A DNA stretch of 20,379 nucleotides, taken from NCBI GenBank assembly GCA_964626385.1, contig CAZVEO010000047.1, forward strand, positions 1-20,379, written 5' to 3'. This DNA is from Scybalousia_A sp964626385. Lineage in GTDB: Bacteria > Bacteroidota > Bacteroidia > Bacteroidales > P3. Position numbers and translations under genes: made by a program. Under the pieces are notes generated by a model. It was not told the DNA's origin. It did not search any database and saw only the letters and a list, made by a program, of their open reading frames with translations. Shown here piece after piece: positions 14,205 to 20,379 of this stretch. The stretch's first letter is position 1. Every line of letters starts with the position of its first letter.

Positions 14205-16966
14205 TTAATAAGTTTTTCGGTTCTTATTGTGTTAGTGGTTTGTATTCTTATATAATAAACTCCGCTCGCAAGTCTTTCGCTCTCTATCTCAAAAGTCTCT
14301 GTGCCTTGTGGCAAAACTTTCGTCTGTATTACTCTTCCTTGTTGGTCGGTGATTATTATTGTCGCTTGCTCATTTAAGCCCTTAACTCTTAACGTAGCAT
14401 TGTTATCCGTTGGGTTCGGATATAAACTAATAGTCAAACCACTCTCAACTTCTGCTACATTAGAATTATGTACAAGAGTAAGGTTATAAACTTGGTCGCA
14501 ACCGTTCTCATCTTGCAAAGTTACGCTATAAGTACCAAAGTCATTATATGTTTGTCCATGATACTCGTATGGTAACTCACTTTGAGAAATTGTAACCTCA
14601 TCGTTTATTGGAGCGTTTTGAGGCAAAATGGTAAGATTAATTGTGTAGTTGGTATCACAATCTCCGTTTTGTCCTGCAACGGTCGTTTGGTATGTACCAG
14701 TAGCGTTATAGGTCTGTCCGTTAAATGTGAATGTCTCTCCATAACACAAAGTCTCAGTAATACTTGCTGTAAGAGGTGTACAAGGCATTTCGTTGCCCGC
14801 CGTATAAACAAAATTATCCATACATAAGTAAGATGTAATCAATAGACCAAAATTATTGGCATAATTTGACTCCATAAAGAATCTCACTTTTGCTACCTCG
14901 CCAAAGTTAGACATATCCAACCAACGCCATTCCTTAACATTGCCAACACCTCCTGTTGATTTATCTACCAAGTATATAGAAGAGGAAGCGATGGAATCAC
15001 CATTTTGATTATAGCCCTTTGCTACTATTCTCATCCAACCAGGTTGATTATCATTAGTTGTCAATGTTTGAGCATCAGAATAAGAAGCTGCACTTTGGCA
15101 AATATATGTTCCTTGTGGTAAGAATGTAGAGTTATTATCTGTAACAACTGTTAAATGTTCTGTAGTTCCAGCATAATCAGAAAAATATCCTTGCAAATAA
15201 CCATTACCAGCACCCTCAAGAGCGGCTCCTGCAGAAGAAGCATAATAACCAGAGTTTGTAGTAAGGTTAGAAGGTCCCCAACCAATAGCAAACGCTCCAT
15301 CATAAAGAGCTAAGCCATTGAAAACAAGTCCTCCGTTAGTATAGTCTTTAGAATACATATCCATACCGTATTCGTCTTGTCCAATAAGAGTTGCTCCCGG
15401 TGTAGAACTACCAACTATTTCGTAAGTATTAGCAGAAGAAAGCATATTTTCAAAATCGGCAACAGAATATTGTACTCCTGCGTTGTAAATACCTATACCT
15501 GCAAGATTAAAACCACCAATACCATCATCTACCAAACGTATTAAACGAATATTATTTTTATCCAAACTGTCATTATCTGCTAAGTCCTCAAGATCGTAAG
15601 CAGTGCCATAACCTGTTTGTAATATAGAAGTTTTATTGTCAAATCTAAAGAAATTTACTCCATTTGAAGAAACTTCAACAAAGGCTTGTCCTTGACTACC
15701 ACTTTCGTTTGCAAATATTACAAAATCATCTCCACTTTCGTTCTTTATAGGGCGGTCAAAAGTAGCAGTAGCCGTTCCGTTGTTTATAGCAACAAATTTT
15801 GTAGTATTTGCTTGTCCTATAGCATCATAATATTTACCTGTTGTTATAGTTTCTGCTCTTGTAACCTCTATACCCTTTGCCCATGCAACAATGTTTTCGT
15901 CTGTCATTGTAGGGTCATTAACAGTTGGAGCAGGAGTTACTATCAATTCTATATCATCTATATAGTAAGCGTTGCCAACATCTGACCAGCCCTTTGCCAT
16001 AAAGGCTATATATTTGCCTGAGCCAGTGTATTGAGAAAAATCTACGTTGTATTCTTGCCATGGTTTAGAAGTAGGGGTTTCTGCCCAAATGGTATCAAAA
16101 GTTGATATATCATTTTTGTCTGTCATAACTCCCAAAACTATCCTTTTGCCTATGGTATTGACTTTTCCCCAAAAATTCATTGAAAGAGTATTTAGTGCTA
16201 TATTGTCAGCAAGTTTTGGAAAAACAGCAACCACTTGAGAATTATTAGCAACTTGCATATACAATCCGCCACCTCCGGCATGATTAGTTGAGGAAATATT
16301 TGGTGTATTGCCTGTGCTTATTTTTGTCCAACAAGTAGGGAAAGTATAATTTCCACTACCGCTTATGCCGTATGTGTCAAAATTTTCTGTATAAGGCAAA
16401 GAGGTAATATCGCAGTTATCATCTGGTGTGCTTCCTCCAATAGAAGAAACAGGAACGTATGTTATATTTTGCACCAAACAACCATTCATACCTCCAACTT
16501 CCAAACTCATCCACGTATTTCCCTGCATACTACTACCCACACCACTATTAAAAGCACAATCGGTTTTTGTCATAAAATATTGCATACTACCACTTGATAC
16601 TTCAGCGTTATCAATAGAATACTCATAAACACCATCCTCATCTCTATCAAAAGCAAAGTCGTTTAGAAACCCACTGGTAATATCTACAGAAAAACGAGAG
16701 TCGTTGTTAGCAATATCTTGCAGAGCCATTTGTAAAGAAACATTATCATCACAACGATAGCCAATAACAAAACAATCTTCTCCTAAAGAGGGTTGACTAT
16801 AATAAATTATTAGTCCAACTTCGTTATTTCCTTCGCCTACCCAATATTCTATATCATCAGCAGTAAAATCTCCATTTGGAGCAACAGAAGTTAAACTTTG
16901 AGCAGAAAGATTTATGCTCATAAAAGACAGCAACAAAGCCATCAAACTCACAATACGTTTTTTCAT
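14195..16966 (-). CDS. Cobalamin-riboswitch-controlled T9SS surface protein with DUF4465 and other B12-locus modules
   Basis: A 923-residue secreted, surface-exposed protein. Order of parts: signal peptide (1-22); N-terminal beta domain (34-172, DDIEYWVGEGNNEVGLIIYY); choice-of-anchor-J/MAM-like domain (186-342, YTENFDTYG... YYIDDIELI); a cell-surface-protein domain (357-495: NIVAWAKGIEVTRA, FVEVSSNGVNFFRF, GGFNLAGIGIY); DUF4465-like domain (about 503-722: WGPSN, GYYASSAG, WRWLDMSNFGEVAKVRFFMES, YLCMDNF); two short repeats with CYGETFTFNGQTYNATGTY (741-759) and YEYHGQTYNDFGTY (800-813); and a type A T9SS sorting domain (846-921, SLYPNPTDN... LASGVYYIRI... EKLIKQ). A cobalamin riboswitch lies upstream. 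As I recall, DUF4465-type and cell-surface-protein modules occur as separate genes in Bacteroides B12-uptake loci (BtuH family). I infer cobalamin or corrinoid capture at the cell surface. Not shown: actual ligand binding. Confidence 0.88.
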   Translation of the reverse strand: MKKRIVSLMALLLSFMSINLSAQSLTSVAPNGDFTADDIEYWVGEGNNEVGLIIYYSQPSLGEDCFVIGYRCDDNVSLQMALQDIANNDSRFSVDITSGFLNDFAFDRDEDGVYEYSIDNAEVSSGSMQYFMTKTDCAFNSGVGSSMQGNTWMSLEVGGMNGCLVQNITYVPVSSIGGSTPDDNCDITSLPYTENFDTYGISGSGNYTFPTCWTKISTGNTPNISSTNHAGGGGLYMQVANNSQVVAVFPKLADNIALNTLSMNFWGKVNTIGKRIVLGVMTDKNDISTFDTIWAETPTSKPWQEYNVDFSQYTGSGKYIAFMAKGWSDVGNAYYIDDIELIVTPAPTVNDPTMTDENIVAWAKGIEVTRAETITTGKYYDAIGQANTTKFVAINNGTATATFDRPIKNESGDDFVIFANESGSQGQAFVEVSSNGVNFFRFDNKTSILQTGYGTAYDLEDLADNDSLDKNNIRLIRLVDDGIGGFNLAGIGIYNAGVQYSVADFENMLSSANTYEIVGSSTPGATLIGQDEYGMDMYSKDYTNGGLVFNGLALYDGAFAIGWGPSNLTTNSGYYASSAGAALEGAGNGYLQGYFSDYAGTTEHLTVVTDNNSTFLPQGTYICQSAASYSDAQTLTTNDNQPGWMRIVAKGYNQNGDSIASSSIYLVDKSTGGVGNVKEWRWLDMSNFGEVAKVRFFMESNYANNFGLLITSYLCMDNFVYTAGNEMPCTPLTASITETLCYGETFTFNGQTYNATGTYQTTVAGQNGDCDTNYTINLTILPQNAPINDEVTISQSELPYEYHGQTYNDFGTYSVTLQDENGCDQVYNLTLVHNSNVAEVESGLTISLYPNPTDNNATLRVKGLNEQATIIITDQQGRVIQTKVLPQGTETFEIESERLASGVYYIRIQTTNTIRTEKLIKQA

Positions 16967-17134
16967 TTCTTTAACGTTTTTTCTTGTTTTTTTTGTTAAT
17001 TGATAAATAAAACATACCGTAAATTCTTGTAAAGAAGAGCAGATTTTTGTCTCTTATCAGCCATAATAAGCAAGATAAAAATCACTTTACCGTCTCTTTA
17101 ATACCCGAAAGTTACGATTTTTGTCAAACTATTT
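16967..17134 (-). promoter_or_regulatory. Expression platform between riboswitch and surface-protein start
   Basis: Leader of about 168 nt. The RNA can form a hairpin with outer stem GATTTTT (17083-17077) / AAAAATC (17048-17042) and an inner CTTAT/ATAAG pairing. There is no U tract behind it and no Shine-Dalgarno before the ATG (AACGUUAAAGAA), so I cannot tell whether control is by termination or by access to the start region; the lack of a U tract favours the latter. Confidence 0.5.
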
Positions 17135-17287
17135 GGCAGGTCTTCTGACTTGTTCCAACTGTTAAAAAAAGTCTTCTCATTTCCTTCAAAAGGAAACAAT
17201 GACTATAAAGAATATTTTACAGTCTTCAAGGAACTTACAGCTACGGGTATAGTTTGGGCTTTGCACCCAATTCCCTATTATCCTCTA
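17135..17287 (-). ncRNA. Cobalamin riboswitch (B12 element)
   Basis: On the minus strand the RNA shows all the conserved blocks: AAUAGGGAAU followed by GGGUGCAAAGCCC (17279-17254), CCCGUAGCUGUAAG (17247-17234, consensus CCCGCAACUGUAA), a variable arm closed by UUUCC/GGAAA (near 17205-17185), and the B12 box AGUCAGAAGACCUGCC (17150-17135), which is an almost perfect consensus. It binds adenosyl- or other cobalamin and normally switches off the gene downstream, here the 923-residue surface protein. Own promoter at 17317-17346. Confidence 0.96.
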
Positions 17288-17316
17288 TTAAAAAAGGCAC
17301 CGAAAGTTTGAGGTTG

Positions 17317-17346
17317 CAAAATTAGTAAAAATAAATTAAATCACAA
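17317..17346 (-). promoter_or_regulatory. Promoter of the riboswitch-controlled gene
   Basis: Minus strand TTG (17346-17344), 19-nt spacer, TAATTTTG (17324-17317); predicted start about 17310, just before the aptamer. CTTTCGG occurs both near this start and again after the B12 box (17105-17111). Confidence 0.75.
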
Positions 17347-17438
17347 TTTTTCAATAGTCTTATATCCATAGCCACCATAAACTGTTTTATATAGCAAAAC
17401 CATTACTTTGATAACTCAACGATAGCTCCTTACAGCGA

Positions 17439-17488
17439 GTTAGCATAAGTTAGTGTAAGTTAGCATAGGTTATGATAGGTTATGATAA
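17439..17488 (+). repeat. Five exact-phase 10-bp tandem repeats
   Basis: GTTAGCATAA, GTTAGTGTAA, GTTAGCATAG, GTTATGATAG, GTTATGATAA with no spacing error. Same unit family as copies at 10.6 and 14.15 kb but here in the plus orientation, upstream of the riboswitch promoter. The 91 bp between it and the promoter (17347-17438) hold nothing recognisable. Confidence 0.9.
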
Positions 17489-17529
17489 CGCTAAGCAAAA
17501 CCTCATTTTTTTATAGACGCAAAACTTTA

Positions 17530-17663
17530 GGCACAGCCTCTTTTTAACAGCTTTGCCACTATAAAACACCCTGTGAATTCAAGCCGTACCTGTGCTAACT
17601 TATAATAACTTATGATAACCTATAAAAGTAACGGCTGTGCCAATATAAAACAGGCTATGCCTG
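17530..17663 (-). repeat. Dispersed hairpin + 10-bp repeat element, copy 3, serving as parC terminator
   Basis: On the minus strand, starting directly after the parC stop codon: CAGGC-ATA-GCCTG (17663-17651), TTTTATA, GGCACAGCC (17641-17633), ACTTTTATAG, then 10-bp units GTTATCATAA, GTTATTATAA, GTTAGCACAG (17619-17590). A further GGCTGTGCC lies at 17538-17530. The hairpin plus TTTTATA right behind the stop codon fits an intrinsic terminator for parC. It faces the tandem array at 17439-17488 in opposite orientation. Confidence 0.8.
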
Positions 17664-20321
17664 TTAGAATAGGCTACCTTGTATTTTGTCGTCATCATCG
17701 TGGTTAAAATCTTTATCGGAGTATTCCATAAGGGGTTTTGCCTCTTGTGTTTCGTAGTTTGTTTCTGAGTTTTCTTCTTCTATAATGTTTTCCTCTTCTA
17801 TAGGCTCAGTGTAGGGTAAAGGTTCCAATATTTTTATTTTTACCTTATCTTTGCTTATCTTTTTTCCTTTGGCACGGTATTTTACGGTGTCTATTTGTTC
17901 CGCTATGTTTATAGATTGCCCGTCTATGCTTATCACAGGCAACCAATCATTAAGGCAATACAATACCTCAGATTTGCCTTCCTCTACAAAAGGTATTTTG
18001 CTTTGAGATATAGGCTCGGGAATAAAACGTTTGATATATGTGGTTTTTGTTTCTGTATCTTTGTATATGATGGTAATAGGCTTATTATGGTTGTATTTTT
18101 CTATTATCAAAGTATTGTCCTCAAAATGCAAAGACAAATTTGGCTCTACTATTCTATACCACCCTTCTGTGTTTATCATAAGCAGTTTGTCATTTGCTCC
18201 AAATTCGCCCAACAAAATACCTCTCTCGTCAGAATTGAGTTTCATAACAGAATCATCTAACCAAATTTTGCGAGCAGCAAGAGTGGAGACACCGCCAGAC
18301 TTTAATCCTACACTTCTTACAGGGTTGTTGTTGACTATATTGCCTCTTGCTCCTCTGTTTTTAATATCCAAAGAGGCAAAATCATAAACAAAACTTGTCT
18401 TTCTCATACGAGGACTTACTTTCAAATGTACGGTGACTTTCTCAGCCTCTCCGTTGGAATTTGCAGAAAAATAAAGCAAAGTTGAACCACTTATACCTTG
18501 TGTAAAATCGTATTCCTTATCTCTAATAACCCCTGTGACGGCACAACGTTTGGCAAAACATCTGCCAAATGGACCATTGTTGTACATAATATTGTAAATT
18601 GTCCTTTCATCGTTGCGTCTAAACAAAGCAATATAAATAACATTTTTGCCCACAAAATCTTTTTGAGCGACCTTTTTTACAAAATATTTTCCGTCCTTGT
18701 GTACAACTATTATTTCATCCAAAGTGGAGCATTCGCAGACATATTTGGCATTTTCATCATTTTTTAATTTATATCCTGCAAAGCCGTCCTTGTAATTGCA
18801 ATATAGTTTTTCGGTTGCAACCGCCGCTGTTACTACCTCTATTTTATCAAAATCTCTTATTTCTGTTTTTCTTTCTCTACCTTTGCCATATTTTTCTTTC
18901 AAGTGCCTAAACCAACGTATTGAATAATCTATTATATGTTCCAAATTGTTTTTGACCTCTTCCATTTCGGCTTCTATGCTTTCAAGGTCTTTGTTGGCTT
19001 TATCGGCATTGTATTTTGATATTCTGTCTATAGGAATTTTTCTTAAATGCAAAACATCATCCAATGTTACCTCTCTAATCAGACGTTGTACAAAAGGAGC
19101 CAAGCCCTTGAATATTGTCTCGTTTATTTGCTCATCTGTGGTGCAAGGTTTTATATCTTCGTATATTTCGTTTTCTATAAAAATACGTTCCAAAGAAATC
19201 CACTGCCATTTTTCTTTTAATTCGTTGAGTTGCAATTCTAATTCTTTTTTCAACAAATCTACAGTGCGTTGAGTGTTTTTTCTCAAAATTTCACTCACAG
19301 GCATAAAAGCGGGTTTCTTGTTTTCGTCTATTACGCAGGAGTTTGGCGAAATACTTATCTGACAATCCGTAAAAGCATACAAAGCATCTATTGTCTGGTC
19401 TATGGAAGCATCGTTTGGCAAATGTATTCTTATTTCTACACTACTTGCCGTGTTATTTTCTATTTTTTTTATTTTTAGTTGTCCTTTTTCTGTAGCCTTT
19501 GCTATAGAGTCTATAAGGGAGTCGCTTGTTGTGGAATAAGGTATTTCGGTTATTACAAGTGTTTTTTTATCCTCTTGAGTCATTTTTGCTCTTATAAGAA
19601 GTTTTCCTCCTCTTAATCCATCGTTGTATTTGCTTACATCTATTAAGCCACCTGTTTGAAAGTCGGGGTATATGGCAAAGTTTTTTCCTTGCAATATAGC
19701 GATGGAAGCATCTAATAACTCATTAAAATTATGAGGCAAAATTTCACAAGCAAGACCTACTGCGATACCTTTTGCTCCCTGTGCCAAGAGCAAAGGAAAT
19801 TTAATAGGAAGAGTGTCAGGTTCTTGATTTCTGCCATCGTAAGAAGGGTGAAAAGTTGTAGTTTTATAATTGAAAGCAACCTCAAGAGCAAATTTACTCA
19901 AACGTGCCTCTATGTAACGAGGTGCAGCAGCCGAGTCGCCTGTCAGAATATTTCCCCAATTACCTTGGGTATCTATCATTATCTCTTTTTGCCCCAACTG
20001 CACGGTTGCTCCATATATGGAAGAGTCGCCATGAGGGTGATATTTCATGGTATTACCCACAATATTAGCCACTTTGTTATATCTACCATCCTCCAATTCC
20101 CTCATAGAGTGGAGAATACGTCTTTGAACAGGCTTCATTCCGTCATAGAGATGAGGCACTGCTCTTTCCAAAATCACATAACTTGCATAGTCCAAAAACC
20201 AATTTTCATACATACCTCTTATAGAGGTCATTTGACGTTGATGATTGTCCTCGCTGGTTATAGGTTCTATATTATTATCCGTTTGCTGATTGTTAAGATT
20301 TTCGTTACTATTTTCTTCCAT
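17664..20321 (-). CDS. parC: DNA topoisomerase IV subunit A
   Basis: Cleaves and rejoins DNA as part of the ParC2-ParE2 complex that unlinks daughter chromosomes. The 885-residue protein has an acidic, Asn-rich N-terminus (1-30). The breakage-reunion domain follows, with YHPHGDSSIYGA (94-105), QGNWGN (119-124) and the catalytic tyrosine in AAPRYIEARL (Tyr136). Then come a long coiled-coil part (about 355-480) and a C-terminal pinwheel-type domain with only a degenerate GyrA box (NRGARG, 655-660). The missing true GyrA box, and the Bacteroidetes ParC-like NWGNILTGDSAAAPRY, favour ParC over GyrA. The C-terminus is acidic and ends IQGSLF. I chose the ATG at 20321; the in-frame start at 20366 lies upstream of the -7 box. 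ParE is not in the window. Confidence 0.93.
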   Translation of the reverse strand: MEENSNENLNNQQTDNNIEPITSEDNHQRQMTSIRGMYENWFLDYASYVILERAVPHLYDGMKPVQRRILHSMRELEDGRYNKVANIVGNTMKYHPHGDSSIYGATVQLGQKEIMIDTQGNWGNILTGDSAAAPRYIEARLSKFALEVAFNYKTTTFHPSYDGRNQEPDTLPIKFPLLLAQGAKGIAVGLACEILPHNFNELLDASIAILQGKNFAIYPDFQTGGLIDVSKYNDGLRGGKLLIRAKMTQEDKKTLVITEIPYSTTSDSLIDSIAKATEKGQLKIKKIENNTASSVEIRIHLPNDASIDQTIDALYAFTDCQISISPNSCVIDENKKPAFMPVSEILRKNTQRTVDLLKKELELQLNELKEKWQWISLERIFIENEIYEDIKPCTTDEQINETIFKGLAPFVQRLIREVTLDDVLHLRKIPIDRISKYNADKANKDLESIEAEMEEVKNNLEHIIDYSIRWFRHLKEKYGKGRERKTEIRDFDKIEVVTAAVATEKLYCNYKDGFAGYKLKNDENAKYVCECSTLDEIIVVHKDGKYFVKKVAQKDFVGKNVIYIALFRRNDERTIYNIMYNNGPFGRCFAKRCAVTGVIRDKEYDFTQGISGSTLLYFSANSNGEAEKVTVHLKVSPRMRKTSFVYDFASLDIKNRGARGNIVNNNPVRSVGLKSGGVSTLAARKIWLDDSVMKLNSDERGILLGEFGANDKLLMINTEGWYRIVEPNLSLHFEDNTLIIEKYNHNKPITIIYKDTETKTTYIKRFIPEPISQSKIPFVEEGKSEVLYCLNDWLPVISIDGQSINIAEQIDTVKYRAKGKKISKDKVKIKILEPLPYTEPIEEENIIEEENSETNYETQEAKPLMEYSDKDFNHDDDDKIQGSLF

Positions 20322-20355
20322 ATTTCTTTGCTCTACTCCAAGTAAAAAAGTGTTG

Positions 20356-20363
20356 CAAAGATA
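20356..20363 (-). promoter_or_regulatory. -7 box of parC
   Basis: Minus strand TATCTTTG; the -33 box would lie just beyond the window end. Predicted start about 20349, leader about 28 nt. Confidence 0.6.
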
Positions 20364-20379
20364 CAAAAAAAAATTTTTT

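Noticed and set aside
17439..17488. CRISPR array
   Set aside because: Units are 10 bp and contiguous with no spacers; no cas genes in the window.
17664..20321. gyrA instead of parC
   Set aside because: GyrA box is degenerate (NRGARG) and the region around the catalytic tyrosine reads like Bacteroidetes ParC; the gyrase alternative remains possible but less likely.
19731..20345. 204-codon plus-strand frame opposite parC
   Set aside because: Antisense to the conserved catalytic region of parC; Cys/His/Arg-rich nonsense composition.

Overview
The window looks like a chromosomal segment of a low-GC Bacteroidota, most likely a Bacteroidales. Evidence: promoters of the Bacteroidetes type (TTTG, 19-20 nt, TAnnTTTG) precede most transcription units; there is an S46 dipeptidyl-peptidase, a phylum-typical Porin_O_P outer-membrane protein, and a surface protein with a type IX secretion (T9SS) type A C-terminal signal. 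Ribosome binding sites are mostly absent, as usual in this phylum, with rpsU and a thioesterase gene as exceptions. I see no phage, conjugative or transposase genes, and no CRISPR array.

Layout. 1-3740: a MATE exporter (-) divergent from a secreted DPP11-type peptidase (+). 3760-10470: an all-minus block. In transcription order it holds a YitT-family membrane protein, purS-queA, a transport operon (outer-membrane porin, Gate-domain membrane protein, sodium:solute symporter), and a tRNA-Lys(UUU) with its own promoter and terminator. 10470-11297: about 830 bp without a protein gene, but full of structure: 10-bp-period repeats, large palindromes, a divergent promoter with no ORF behind it, and a 316-bp block bounded by imperfect inverted repeats. 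11298-12428: rpmB, a YbgC-like thioesterase and rpsU (+), ending in a strong terminator. 12523-14043: a SIMPL-domain protein (-) divergent from an AlkD-like DNA glycosylase (+). 14195-17346: a cobalamin riboswitch with its own promoter controlling one 923-residue multidomain T9SS-exported surface protein. 17664-20321: topoisomerase IV subunit A (parC) on the minus strand, with part of its promoter at the right edge.

The two most interesting things are: (1) the B12-riboswitch-controlled, single-gene surface protein, which joins several modules that I associate with separate surface proteins of Bacteroides cobalamin-uptake loci; and (2) a dispersed extragenic element present at three places (10.6, 14.15 and 17.6 kb). 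It consists of a small GC hairpin (CAGGC-NNN-GCCTG), a TTTTATAG tract and several 10-bp units of the form GTTANNATAR. At two of the three places it sits directly on the stop codon of the upstream minus-strand gene, so it probably doubles as a transcription terminator. At the third place it lies downstream of the orphan promoter, which suggests an unannotated non-coding RNA.

All calls come from reading the sequence; family names rest on recognised motifs, not on database searches.
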